Shown here piece after piece: positions 23,290 to 34,444 of a DNA stretch of 64,000 bases; position 1 is the first letter of the stretch, and every line of letters begins with the position of its first letter. Made by a program: the position numbers and the translations under genes. The notes under the pieces are model-generated. The model was given only the letters and a program-made list of their open reading frames with translations. It was not told the origin of the DNA and ran no database searches. Origin of the DNA: Favolaschia claudopus (Eukaryota > Basidiomycota > Agaricomycetes > Agaricales > Mycenaceae); contig JAWWNJ010000060.1 of assembly GCA_037176885.1 (NCBI GenBank), forward strand, positions 1 to 64,000, given 5' to 3'.

Positions 23290-26092
23290 TCAGCAGCAGC
23301 CTCCCCCAGCATCCGACTTCACATCGTCGTCCACCCTCCCCCGCTCCTGCTCCTGATTTGATTTACCACCCGGGCTCCCCGCTTCTTGCACTTCTCTATC
23401 TCTAACGGCATCTCCCATCGACGACAACTCACTCGCATCTTTCATTATCTCTTTCTCCACCCCACTCACATCCGATGCGCCTTCTCCCGTCCCCCACGTC
23501 GGCGCAAAATCAAAATACCCCTTCGGCTCCTGCATCGCATGCATACCAAAGAAACCCGGACTCCCTCCCGCGTACGGCACCGCATACGGAGAAATCGCGG
23601 GCATTGCTTGTGGCTGCGGCGGCGGTTGTCCTACAGGCGCGCCGTAGACCGTCCCCTCGCCCGCCCTTCCCCAAAACGCACCGGGCGATAACGCACTTGG
23701 CGGTCCTAACCCCATGACACCCGCACCCATATTCATCATCGCACCGCCGCCCATCCCGTTCGGTGGAGGGGACGCGATAGCATACCCCGGGAAATGTGGA
23801 GTAGTCGGAGTCGCCAGCGGTGACATATTGAGGTAATGTGCGACTGAACAAAGGACAATCCAGGATTAGCATATATCAACCACAAAAAAAAACCAGCCAC
23901 TCACCCCCCGTAGGCGTCATCGGCCCAACCGCAACCGGTGATAATCCCAAAATACCCACCCGGCGCCCCGCCCCCACCCACAGGCACCTGATGCTGCGGG
24001 CTCGGCATCGGCAAAAACGAAAACGGCGGCATACTCGGCGTAATCGGCGGCAGCCCCAGAGGCGTCAACGCATACGCAGGCGGCAAAAACGCCGATGCAC
24101 CCCTCCAATGCCCATATTCGGCGTCCCATTATTATGGGTGTGATGATGATGGTTCATGGGGATGCCCTGCGTCGTGTGCGGGACCTTGGGGAGGATACTG
24201 GCCATACGGCGGTTGCATGTCCACTATGCCCATTCCTGGAGAAGAAGTATTGTGCTCGCTGGGTAACAGCAGCGAAGGACGGCGGGGGGGAGCGCAATTG
24301 GCCCGGGATGGTGTGGGTGCGGGTGACTGTGCGGTGACGTCGGGCTCCGCCTTGCGCTAATCCCTCCTCCGCCAGTGCCTGGCCGACTCGCTGTCCCGAA
24401 AGTAGTAGCACCGCTGGCAGAGCGACTACCACTAGCGCTTTGCCGACCCACCAGCACTCGGGCTCGCCGCTCTCGCATAGGTCGCCGGCGCGAGATGCGC
24501 AGGTGACGGCGACCCAGATCCCGCGCTCGGCGGCGGCGTCGGCAACCCTCGTCCTAATCCCGATCCCAACATCGACCCTGATAAAATTTCCTGCGATCCA
24601 GAGTCTGCTGTTTGCAGTGACGGATGCGGTGACGGTACTACAGGCGAAGGTGCCGTGGAAGTGGACCCCCCCGAGGTTCGGCAGCAAAGGCGAGCTAGTG
24701 GAGGAATTCGCCGCGCGTGCCTGTAATTGCACCTGCAGCTGCTGCAGAAGTGAGGCCGCCTGACCCGAAGAGGGTTGCTGCTGTTGTAGGAAGGGAGGTG
24801 TTGGGGAATAATTCTGGTATTGGCGATGCCTCGACCAAGGAGTCCGCGAAATCGAATGGGCTATTGCCGCGAAGCTGTTGGTTAGAGAGCCGATGTCGCA
24901 GGGCACCGGGACCTAGAGTGGAGGAACCCAAAGTCAAGCCCGAGTCGAATGCAGACTGGCTCTGGAACAGTGGTGAAGGTGCCAGCTGTGGGGACTGACC
25001 TAAAGGATCGAACGCCGGCGACCCCGACAAAGAGTGTGATGGGGTGAGTCCGAGAGACGCGAGGAGCCCCATACTCATGTTATCGAAGGGGTTGGGATTG
25101 GGTGTCGAAGGGTCCGGTGGCAGGGGAAAACTTGTCATAGTGCACTTTGAGAGTACGGCCGTTGTATTCGTAGCTATAGTTCGACCAAGTTAGATAGGGA
25201 ACCGAAACGGGAGACACGAAAAGCCAATAATTTTCGAAAAGGCGCAGGCCTTGCACCTCAGCTGTTCATTGGTCCTCCATGCCGACCGCCGAGATGAAGA
25301 AGAGTGGAGCTTTGAACTGAGATTTCCGGCGTCCGGACCGAACTCTCACCCGGGTCGGGGGTTGCGCCCTGCTCGTGTACGACGCTGCCTGAGTAGACGA
25401 TGTCCCAGATGTTCCCGCTTAAGGCCAGAGAACCGGAGTGGGAGCCATAAAAGAGATCCGGAGAGCAGAATGATCATAGAGACGAATAGAAATAAGGTGC
25501 ACTCACCCCGAAAACATACCAACAGCGCGCCTGGCATCTTTCTCGGTTTGCAAAACAACAGTTCCAAAGGCCCCTCGAGCGACCGTCTGGGCCGAGAGCA
25601 ATGTCTGCGCGGAGAATGGTTCCGGCTTGCCGGAAGAGGTCCTTCAGGTCTTGCCATTGGACATGGAAAGGGAGCTAGAGTACGGTCAGGATCACTTACC
25701 TACGAGTGGGTTTGCTACTCACGTTCCCGACGAATAGGTTCTTGCCCGCAGGAGAAACAAACTCTTCCTCTTCCGGGAACGGCTGGTCAAAATCTCTGAC
25801 ACGATCAGCCCTGACTTCCAGAGTGCGTCCCTGCCAATTATAGCCGCTGAACATGTCTACAGCCCTACCAGACATCCTCTGCGGTGGCCAGAAGAACCGT
25901 TCCGTAGCCTCGGGAGCGATTATCGGGGCCGAGAGAGACGTCGGCGCGGAGGACAGTACCCGCACGTCGGAAAAGATCTTTGAGGTCCTGCCAGCGGACG
26001 CGGTAAGGAAGATTGGCGACAAAAAGCTGGGTGCGGGTGTCGCGGAGTGGGAGGGTATGCCTCGGGTCGTTTTGGGCAGCGGCCGTAGCCAT
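23290..26092 (-). CDS. RNA-binding protein with two tandem RRM domains and a Gly/Pro-rich tail
   Basis: The first in-frame ATG is at 26090-26092 ([16 protein letters not shown]). RRM1 has the RNP2-like [20 protein letters not shown] and RNP1-like SRGYGTVLL (about 25,840-26,040). RRM2 has NLFVGN, then a [13 protein letters not shown] helix, then [12 protein letters not shown] (about 25,140-25,745). This duplicated pair resembles fungal Gbp2/Hrb1-type mRNA-binding proteins, a cautious comparison. The tail is long and low in complexity ([17 protein letters not shown]; later [20 protein letters not shown]) and ends at 23290 with DAGGGCC. Several short introns interrupt it. A Ser/Pro-rich stretch lies in frame upstream of the chosen ATG, but an in-frame TGA blocks it, so an upstream exon could exist. 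Confidence 0.65.
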
Positions 26093-26221
26093 TTGGATGA
26101 CAGCCTCGATATCATCGTTGGTTGGAGTCGGTGGAATCGTCGGAGGCGACGTGGACCGATTGGTCGGCGACGTCGAGCTCGACGGTGACGAATCCAGGGT
26201 GAAAGACGTGGTGGACGGCGG

Positions 26222-26425
26222 TCAGCGTGTGTATGGCCGGTGGGTGGTCGTCTGTTGCAGAGAATCTGAGATACTTAGCCTAGGAGCTTTTCCGCTCCAC
26301 ACAACGTCATAGATCAATTCACTCTTCGCCGCGCCAGAGTAAAGGTCCCTCGGGTTTATCGGCACAACATTTTCGACCACCGCGCTCATCGTGTGCCACG
26401 ACGAGCTCAACGCTGCGGTGATCAC
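26222..26425 (-). other. Possible 5' exon upstream of the RRM gene
   Basis: An open frame starting near 26392 reads MSAVVENVVPINPRDLYSGA and continues with KSELIYDVVW. It looks protein-like and points in the same direction as the RRM gene, about 130 bp upstream of it. It may be the true first exon or an unrelated short frame. The next 430 bp (26,426-26,850) hold nothing I recognise. Confidence 0.25.
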
Positions 26426-26852
26426 GATGTATTGCCTATTCCGTCACTCGCGGACTGGACGCGGACACCCCACAAATAAGTTTGATGTCATTTTGTCCCA
26501 CTTAACCGCCTACGCTCAAACGAAAATCCTCGCACAACATTACAGCACAATTGACGCGAGGGCTACGTAGGGTACGTCGGTAGGCAAGTACTATGGGATC
26601 GCACGGCACGGTCCACCCTCCCTCACGCCGAGTTCCGACAAGTATGTGTCTCAATGAGTGGTTGACTGCTTTGCCATGGATTGCGGAGTTGCTTCGGGCG
26701 AATACCGACGATTCGAGTCGCGCAATTGCGGCGAGCCGAGGTTTGACGTTCTTTGAAGGAAATATATTGTAGGTCTTGCCAGCCGCGAGATAGGATTCGC
26801 CAACGATTAGCCTACATACTCCCGCTTACCCTGTTTCCGAGAACGGGGACGC

Positions 26853-29478
26853 CTACGACTCTGTGTTAGACCAGCGCGGTGCTCGTAAGAATTCCCATGA
26901 AAGACGTTTCTGGATCCCCAGTTCCCGTATACGCGCCGCCAATTGCGGTTCAAGTTGACGGAACCGAGTTTGAATCCACGACATCTGGACGCTGAATGGA
27001 TGATCACCAACGACACAGCGCGAATCCAAGAAATCGGCAAAAACGTCGTCAGTGAATTGAAGACGGGAGGTGCACACGAAGGTGCGAAGCAGAGGAACCA
27101 GTTGTGAGTCCGGATCGGAGCGTATCGTCAACGCGGTGAGAAGAGAGTCGGTGAGAAGCAGATGGTCGATGCCGTCTTGACGTCGTTGGCTTTGGATGAG
27201 GTCAAAGTCTGAGATTGCCAGGTGTTGTAGCAGGGGCAATACAGCCAACGTCTGAACGAGGTCGGCTTCTGTTATCGCCACGTCGGATATGATGAAGGTC
27301 TGCAAACGGGCGGGGAACGATGAGCGGGTAGCGAAATCCAAAAATGCGGAATGAGGCCACGACAAGACATCATGAGGGGCGCTATCCGACCGAAAACGCA
27401 AGAAGCGAAGACGAGGCAGCGTGAGGCCTTGGAAGAGTTCGTTGAGCGCCTTGATGCAGATCGCTGGGCTGAACATGTCTCGGATATGGATTGTAAAAGT
27501 GGAGATATCGGAGGATGTGGGTGTTATCTCGAGCGACGCGATGTCGTCGTCGTCTTCAGGGTCCCAGTTACAGAGGAGGAGCTGCAGCCAAAACTCCAGC
27601 GCTTCCGGTAGCTTCGGCATCAACGCCACGGCTTCCGATACGTCCAAGGGGTCTTGCGCAAGGAAACGAAATGTTCGAAGCGCGCTTAAATGCATCTCGG
27701 CGAGCGGATCCAGGGAATGGAGGCCGCCCAAGTAAAGGGTGTGTAACCTCGGTGCATCTGCAAAAAGCTCCACCAAATTGGAAGCTACTTGAGTATCGAA
27801 CTCATCATGAGTTTCGAGCTCCAATTTTTCCAGCAACGGTAGCTTTCCTTTGATATTCTGCAGGTGATCAAACTCGACAGCCACCACGCATCTGGAAAAC
27901 ATGAGTTCGGTATAACACCCATAACACCTATAACCCTGTTATACCTGTTATGTTGGTTATAGATTTCATGGATGTTATGTGACGGAGAGTTTGCTCAGGT
28001 TTGGTCCCACTAACTTTCATAACTCTTATAATTACCAATGGTTCACAGTACTAACAATAGGACCTCGGCATATGCGGTAATATGTCCGATCCAAAATGGC
28101 CAAAATTCGCCACTTCCGTACGCAGGGATTTTGCCGGTTTTTGACCATTTCTGTACGCATTTTTGATCGGGTGGCGAGCAAAACCTTCGCTTGCGTACGC
28201 ACGTCTGAACGAACATTCCGGCGGCAAAGGCCAGTTTCCGTGAGCATCACGGCTCCGACATACAGATAGACGGCAATTCTCATCATTTCTGCGGGCGCAT
28301 CGCGAAATGGGTGAAATTCGTACGCATCATGATTGGACATAGGTGCCGGTGGAGCCGTTCCGTACGCGCGCAGGATCCGACCACACCATTCAGTACGGGT
28401 CAAAACGTACGCATTTTTATCGGACATAGAGCATATTTTGGGCCCAAATCCGTGCGCATCAGGTACGTCCTCTAACAATTGTTGGCGTCTTCTCAAATGA
28501 CCGATGACATTTGCCCAAACTCCCATTTACAGTAGCAAACCCACGGTTACTGCTCCTGCTCCCGCAACCGGGGTTTGGGGAATCCAAGCTCAGGAGGATG
28601 GGTCTAATGGCGAGGTTAGTGGCTGAGCTGGTTTTCTTTTACATTCGTTCCATTACTGCTATAATACAATTTGAATGCGACGACTCGGACCAAATTAGAC
28701 GTGTGAAAATGAACAACGCATCGCGATGGCGATTGAAAGCGCATCGTGGTGTCAGCGCGCATCAGTTAGGATCAAAACATGAATGGGGCGAACTTTCTGT
28801 ATAACTTCAGCCTCCAGCATAACTTTTATAACAGTACGTCATGTTTTTATAACCGTTTTATAACAGGGATGTGGTTAAGAGAGTTATGGTGGTTATAAAG
28901 TGTTATACAACCAGCTGAGGTTTTCCAGATGCGAGCGAGAGCACTTTTCAACAAACGTATTCCTTTTGCGCCATGTTTCGTCTTCAGCCAGAGTTCGGAG
29001 AGTTGATCTTGAACGTTTCCCAGAACTTCGGGGTGCCCAAAACAATATCGTGCCATCTGACGCAGACTCGAGATAGAACAAGAAGGCCCTTCCGCCCAAG
29101 CTCTGCCAGCTCTCTTTCCGAAAAGCGGTCCTCGTCCGCTACAGAGTCCCATGTTTCTTCCGCCTGCACCTCCAGCCGTACTATCTCATAAAAGAGGAAA
29201 ATTTGGACCAGAATCTCGGACGGTAGACGTCGGATTGGGGCGAGCAGGCTGCGCAGATTAGTGCAGTGTTCCTTCAATGTCACATACTCTGCTTCAGCCC
29301 GTTCCAATGCCTCTCGAAGATGAAGGATTTCGCGTGCTTTGACTTCCACCTCTTCAGAAATGGCTGCGACGGTGGATTTCGAGACAAGATGCGGCGGCGG
29401 AGGGTGATGTGACCGTAGCAGCGCGAATATTTGTTCTTTCTGTGAGGAATCGGGGAGGAGGCTCAAAGAGCGGTCCAT
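26853..29478 (-). CDS. F-box protein with leucine-rich C-terminus, split by a TIR element
   Basis: The ATG at 29478 begins MDRSLSLLPDSSQKEQIF. A coiled-coil follows (EILHLREALERAEAEYVTLK), then an F-box-like segment, RRLPSEILVQIFLFYEIVRL, with LSRVCVRWHDIVLGTPKFWE after it. This is the standard layout of Agaricomycete F-box proteins. The C-terminal part (26853-27902) is one open frame with leucine-rich repeats (KLPLLEKLELETHDEF, RLHTLYLGGLHSLDPLAEM). Between them lies the inserted element at 27913-28905. A splice acceptor (ttttccag) follows the insertion on the minus strand, so the insertion may sit in an intron. The frame between 28,915 and 28,985 is unclear, so the gene may or may not be functional. 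Confidence 0.6.
27913..28905. mobile_element. Candidate non-autonomous TIR element (~1 kb, TA target site)
   Basis: The interval interrupts an F-box gene. The left end reads TAACACCCATAACACCTATA and the inverted right end reads TAACACTTTATAACCACCAT. Both are flanked by TA (27911-27912 and 28906-28907), as expected for Tc1/mariner-type insertion. Both ends are packed with TATAAC or ATAAC motifs in subterminal positions. The interior carries at least six copies of GTACGCA or close variants (about 28,115-28,460). No transposase is seen; a 164-codon minus-strand frame (28032-28526) is unrecognised. The assignment rests on end structure only. Confidence 0.5.
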
Positions 29479-29479
29479 G

Positions 29480-29896
29480 GTGCAGAGAGAACGATGTAGT
29501 GGTCAATCGAATGCTTTAACGGCCTGCAAGTTCGTCGGGGACGCGACTGGAAACTTGAAAGAGGCATTATGAGCACTGCCACTGCCGCACTAACCAACGT
29601 AAATGTGGTTACGCATTGCCATTAGACTCACTTTCCAAGGTCCCCAGCGAACTGGAACACAGCAAATGAATGGCCCCCGCAAATTATTCTATAGGATTCC
29701 CTTGACTCAGAGCCCCGATCTTCGAGCTGTTCAATATACTTGGGTCCTGGCTGACAGATCGGGTCTGATAAAGACCCGGTTGACTATCCGTACACGGTGA
29801 AGAACTGGGAAATCTGCGTGTCCTTGGTGCTGCTCGCAATTCTTATAAAACGCGGCGAGAACACCGGTGTCTCCGCGGTTCTGCTAGGCTCCGATT
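29480..29896. promoter_or_regulatory. Divergent intergenic region between F-box gene and MFS copy C
   Basis: A 417-bp gap between two divergently transcribed genes, so it probably holds both promoters. A TATA-like tcttataaaa occurs at about 29,841, roughly 55 bp upstream of the ATG of copy C. No other signal is clear. Confidence 0.35.
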
Positions 29897-32250
29897 ATGT
29901 CTTCCTCCCAAGCCCAAGTCGCCAATCCGACCCCCCCTCAAGACTCCAGGTCGATAGATCATACTTTGGGCAGCGTGCATTCCAACGAGCAAAATGAAAA
30001 GACTCAGGCTCGCCCTGCCGCGGATCCAGATACTATTCTGACCGGTAAAAAGCTGGCCGTTGTTTTCGTCGCGATGTGCGGTTTACGCTCTCCACCTCCT
30101 GTCATTTTTCTCATTGGCTGCTTTGATTCGAAGGCTACTCTCGCTGCTGCTCGTTGCGCTGGATCAGACAATTCTATCTACAGCGTTGCCTCGCATAGCC
30201 TCGGTGGGTCATTTTTATAATAGCCCCGAAGCTCTTGCTTGTCCTCAAGTTGGCTCTGCGAGTCTAAACGGTGCTCTGACATTGAATCAACTTTGCTCCG
30301 CACTACCTGGGCTTCCTCTGAGCGCGAACAACCTTATACTCATCATCTCTTCAGGACTTCAATAATTTCTCACTTCAAGGCTGGGTCGCCACTTCGTTCA
30401 TCCTCGCTCAGACGGTTTTCATCCTCTTCTACGGCCAGATCCTCAGGATCTACGCGGCTAAATGGGTCCTCATCACCTCAGTTGTTCTGTTTGAAGCTGG
30501 CAGTCTCCTTTGTGCCCTTTCGCAGAACGTAGATGAGCTCATCGCTGGTCGCACAGTGTCAGGTCTAGGTGCCGCCGGAATTTGTGAGTCTTCTAGATCT
30601 GATACCTCAGCTGTCCTCACATGATTTTCAAGTCGTCTCCATCTTCCAAATCATCGCCCAGACGACACGATTGGAAGACCGCCCCAGACTATTCGGACTT
30701 TTTGGCGCTGTTTTTGGTCTTAGCTCTGTAATTGGACCTCTAATTGGAGGGGCGTTCACCGACCACGTCACATGGGTATGCAGGTTCTCCTTTGCAGCTT
30801 TGCATTGTCACTGACACTTTGCAGAGATGGTGCTTCTACATCAACCTCCCTCTTGGTGGTGTCTCAATCCTTGGTGTCTCATTCCTTCTAAAGGCCACGC
30901 CTCCGCTGGGCTCTGACCACACGAAGCGGTCATGGCATGATATCTGGCAACAAACTCTCCGACTCGACTATGTCGGAGCCACTCTCGTAGCTGGCGCTAT
31001 AACGTGTATGATCCTCGCCCTTCAATGGGGTGGCAACACGAAACCGTGGAACGATAAAGCCGTTATCATTGTAAGTATTATTTTTTTTCCGCGTCGCGAA
31101 GATGGTTTGATGTCCTTCTAAGACTTTTGTGTTCTCCGGAGTCATCACAGCTGCCTATGTCGCCTGGGAGATCTACATGGGAGAGAGGGCTATGACGCCC
31201 ACAGCGATTTTCAAGACACGCTCGGTGTAAGTCTCACTTCTTTTGCCTAGCATTGAATCACTAAAAATCCCCAAAATCTTATACCTTAGCTGGGCGATTC
31301 TAGCTTATTGCTTCCTGACTCGGTTCTCCCTCCTTCTCTTCTCCTACTACGTCCCCATCTTCTATCAAGCCGTTCGTCACCACTCGGCGACCAAGTCCGG
31401 GATCGACCTCTTGCCCTTCATGATGGGCGTTGTTCTCACCGTCATTGCCTGCGGGCAACTCGTCGGTAGATTCGGTTACTAGTACGTTCTTCCTCAAATC
31501 TACATTCCGCCATAATTCGAATTGTTCTCGTACAGTTGGCCTTTCCTACTCGTCGCCCCGGTCTTCCTCGCTGTCGGTTCCGGCCTGCTGTATACTCTGA
31601 GCACAACCACCCCTTCCGCCCGTATCATTGGTTTCCAGATTCTTGCTGGGATCGGCACAGGCATGGGCATGCAAAACTCCCTGCTCGCCGTCCAGGTCGA
31701 ATTCCGCAATGAACCGAAGCTGCTGGGCCAAGCAACGTCCATGGGGTCTTTCGCACAATTCCTGGGCGGTACGGTCGGCCTGGGTGTCGCGGAGCCCGTC
31801 TTCGCGTCAGAACTGGCCAAGTTCTTGCTCAAGTATGCTCCCGATGCCCCAGCCGAGATTGTCAAGGAGAGTCCGACGGCGATCTATGACGCCTTGCCAC
31901 CAGACATGATTCCGGGCGTGGTCAAGAGCTACACCGAGTCACTGAGGATTGTATTTGTGTTGGGTGTTCCAGTCGCAGGTCTTGCTCTGTTGACGGCCAC
32001 CATGATTAAGAACATCAAGATTGAGAAGACGACTTCTCGGACGGCCACCATGATTAAGAACATCAAGATTGAGAAGACGACTTCTCGGGGGACGAATGGC
32101 TCAAGTGGATATGCCATAAGTCCTAGCCGGATAAGACCGGCTGCCGTAATCGCTGCCGTGCACGTTACGGCCGTGGGTTCGAATCCCACAGAACCACCGG
32201 AATTTACAGGCACGCTAATGTCGTTGACGGACACATTCCCCGGCTTTTAG
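29897..32250 (+). CDS. MFS drug-efflux transporter, copy C (DHA14-type), C-terminus replaced by a SINE
   Basis: The ATG at 29897 starts a hydrophilic N-terminus ending in [16 protein letters not shown] (exon 1 to 30075). After splicing come [40 protein letters not shown] sequence, [69 protein letters not shown] and [19 protein letters not shown]. The last exon (from about 31537) carries [17 protein letters not shown]. The family exports small molecules by H+ antiport across the plasma membrane; the substrate cannot be told. The frame runs through a 48-bp tandem duplication and then into a SINE (32087 on), which supplies the last ~55 residues and the stop at 32250. The original tail, shared with copy D, is stranded at 32346-32413. 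Confidence 0.8.
31993..32088 (+). repeat. 48-bp tandem duplication in the last exon of MFS copy C
   Basis: The unit 31993-32040 is repeated exactly at 32041-32088. It adds 16 residues in frame, duplicating [15 protein letters not shown]. Copy D (52281 on) has the unit once. The two bases ending each unit (gg) match the first bases of the SINE, which suggests the duplication came after the SINE insertion. Confidence 0.85.
32071..32086 (+). repeat. Left target-site duplication of the SINE
   Basis: The 16-bp sequence gagaagacgacttctc directly precedes the SINE and is repeated exactly at 32339-32354 after its poly-A tail. In copy D the sequence occurs once at the matching position. Confidence 0.85.
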
Positions 32251-32338
32251 GGTGAAATTCCCTATCCCTCGATGGAGGGCGCCCCGAATGCCTTGCAGAC
32301 TGGGTTCCCTTACTATAAACATCTCTTTAAAAAAAAAA
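32087..32338 (+). mobile_element. tRNA-derived SINE (252 bp) with A and B boxes and poly-A tail
   Basis: The head has an RNA polymerase III A box (tggctcaagtgg, 32097-32108) and a perfect B box (ggttcgaatcc, 32176-32186) inside a T-arm-like gtgggttcgaatcccac. The long spacing between the boxes suggests a type II (Ser/Leu-like) tRNA ancestor. A tRNA-unrelated body follows, then a run of A (about 32329-32338). The whole is bounded by a perfect 16-bp target-site duplication. It is inserted in sense orientation in the coding sequence of MFS copy C and absent from copy D. Confidence 0.88.
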
Positions 32339-32354
32339 GAGAAGACGACTTCTC
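32339..32354 (+). repeat. Right target-site duplication of the SINE
   Basis: Exact repeat of 32071-32086 directly after the SINE poly-A tail. The original MFS tail sequence resumes here and matches copy D from 52313 onward. Confidence 0.85.
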
Positions 32355-32886
32355 CCTCGTCCTCCGATGCTCCGTCGGTGAACACGGATGCGAAGCAGGA
32401 CAAGGAAGCGTAGATGGTGATGATAAGTACTTGCAAATACTCATAGCATAATCTATTGCGCTAATGAATCCGATTCTATGCATTCTGGTGCCGTGGCCGC
32501 GTCAACTATATACTTGGCTCCGTTAAATTAGGCCAAATGACCTGTTAATGTGGTGTGTCGATTCCAACATGATTAGATTTTCATTCAAACGAAGTTGCAG
32601 ACCATGCAAAATGTTACAGCAACCTCGGGCAAGTACCCTAACGGTCGAGGGATGCCCGAGGTTGTCTTATCTGATACCATGGCACCGTGATAGTCTGTGA
32701 TAGTTCGATCTGTCTCTTATCTGATTGCCCCTGCCGCCTAAGATAAGATGATGCTACCTAATGTGAGATGAGAATCTCAATAGCATCCAAGAACCCGGGT
32801 CTGGCTTTCAACTTGCTTGTTCGTTTCGACCTGGAATTGCTGCGAGTACTGGCCATATATAAAGCAACAAGAATGGAGTTCTTGGT
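32355..32886 (+). repeat. Old MFS C tail plus intergenic spacer, duplicated at 52329-52860
   Basis: From 32355 this matches 52329 onward almost base for base (offset 19,974). It first carries the stranded 3' coding tail of copy C, ending at the tag near 32411-32413, and then about 470 bp of spacer with the promoter of the next MFS gene. One difference seen is t/c at about 32366/52340. The spacer has a TATA-like catatataaagc about 30 bp upstream of the MFS ATG. Confidence 0.85.
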
Positions 32887-33002
32887 ATGCCGCCGATGTC
32901 TTCTGCTCAATTGCAAAACAATTTGGCGACGAGTCCTCAAGATACTGTTCTAGGAGGTGCTCATCCCGCAGAGCAGTATGGGTCTGAAAACGCTTCATGC
33001 GG
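32887..33002 (+). pseudogene. MFS transporter copy D, 5' fragment of exon 1
   Basis: The ATG at 32887 starts [20 protein letters not shown], identical to the start of copy E at 52861. After 116 bp the frame is interrupted by the LTR retrotransposon. The gene continues at 50264. The last four bases (gcgg, 32999-33002) are the target-site duplication. Confidence 0.9.
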
Positions 33003-34427
33003 TGAAACGCTTGCTATATGTTTATTGTATAACTTTATTCGTTGAGATAATAAATCCCTTCAAACAAAATCCACAACTTCAGCTTCGCGTGCGAGTCGGG
33101 GTTCCAGTAACGTATCTACTGTGGCAATCTGACTATATTCCCCAATCCGAGGATATATGTTATACAATTCGAGGTGTCTTGACTCGATAAAACTTGCTTT
33201 GAGTTGGCGCGACTCGATCCTATTTGAGCCTTTCGAGCTCAGGACTTAGTTTTTCGCAATGTCGGTTGGTTGTAGGAGTCTAGGTAATTTATCTTGTTCA
33301 AGTTTCCTTTCAATCCGATGGAATATGGCACTAGACCGTTAAGTCGCGCTTAATCCCTTGTACTCGCGTTTCCCTTATCTCAGAATTCCGTTTCACGCGT
33401 CTGATTCCCGTTCAAGTTCACTTATTTCACGCGTTTAACAATTCTCTGATCAAATCACAAGTCCAATTTATAGATTGAAAACAAAACAGAAAACTAAGTA
33501 AGTTCCCTGGGTTGTCCCACTGGATGTGAACACTCTTTACTGAACGTGCGGCTGATAGCTTACACGGACAATCAAGGAGGGAGCAATCCACTGAAGCCCA
33601 GCTAATAATTTACAGGCTTTATATACTACGCTCGAATAAATATTTACATCTTAATTGGGTATCTACCTACGTGTCCTGGTACGTGTATTGTCCTTATTTA
33701 GCAGACGAGGCTGTTAAGTCACGCCTGTGTGTTGTGGTTGCACGCGCGAGTAACGTGTAAACACACGAGGAGTCATTATCGCATCTATCGCGTCGATCCC
33801 TCGTGATGGTCACGTGTGCGTGATGGATCCTCCCGATCCTTGACTTGATACTGGCTTCTATCCCACTCATCGCGGCTAGCCTTTCGAGGATACGAATGTT
33901 CCTGCTTCATGCCTCGCCTCGAGGTAAGGTCCTTCCGGCTCTTGCCAGAACTTCTAATTCGTCCTTGATTAGAGAAATCTCCTCAAGATCACTGATCCTT
34001 TGATGATCCGCTCTCCGGCATCTTCGGCAATCCTTCTGCCGCTACTCGGTTTCTCTTGGTTCGTCGTTCCGCGACTCGAATCCCTTGATATTGGTCTAGG
34101 CGCGCTGCCTAAGTATTCCTTCAATGTTATCCCATGTTCCTTGATGTCCCCTTAGGTCCCAATTCAATTGGTAGAATGGTTGGACTTAGAAGAGGGATTG
34201 TTATCCTCGACTACCGTGTATGAGTATTCATTTCTGGATAATCATAAGTCGTAGACAAGTCTAGCTTTCCTTTGCATCATTTAGTTAACAGCGCGGGTAC
34301 GCTTTAACCCTCTGAGATATATCCTAGAGATGTCCCTTTATTCCTCTTAGTTCAAACACGCGTTATATAATATTAAACATGTTCGAAAATTGAGAAAACA
34401 CGGGGTGTTTTCATCCCAGGCCTATCA
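33003..34427 (-). repeat. 3' LTR (left LTR in window)
   Basis: Starts tgaaacgc and ends cctatca on the plus strand; 1,425 bp. Every stretch I compared is identical to 48839-50263. Its right edge faces the antisense gene at 34926, so it could also act as a plus-strand promoter for the extra genes, which is inference. Confidence 0.95.
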
Positions 34428-34444
34428 TCTCCCCATTTCATAAA
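34428..34444 (-). promoter_or_regulatory. Polypurine tract next to the 3' LTR
   Basis: On the minus strand the bases just before the LTR read gaaatggggaga, a purine run in the position where plus-strand DNA synthesis primes in LTR elements. A 16-bp copy of this motif recurs inside the element at 39472-39487. Confidence 0.8.

Noticed and set aside
23290..25140. Separate genes in the Gly/Pro-rich minus-strand frames
   Set aside because: They continue the RRM protein in the same direction with short intervening introns, so I treated them as its C-terminal tail.
28115..28460. CRISPR-like array of GTACGCA words
   Set aside because: The repeated word is only about 7 bp with irregular spacing, in a eukaryotic genome; it is a motif cluster, not a CRISPR array.
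28032..28526. Transposase gene of the inserted element
   Set aside because: The 164-codon frame shows no catalytic motif or recognisable fold and overlaps the GTACGCA repeat array.
32087..32200. Functional tRNA gene
   Set aside because: A and B boxes are present, but the sequence continues into a body with a poly-A tail and target-site duplication, and the acceptor stem does not pair well; a SINE head explains it better.
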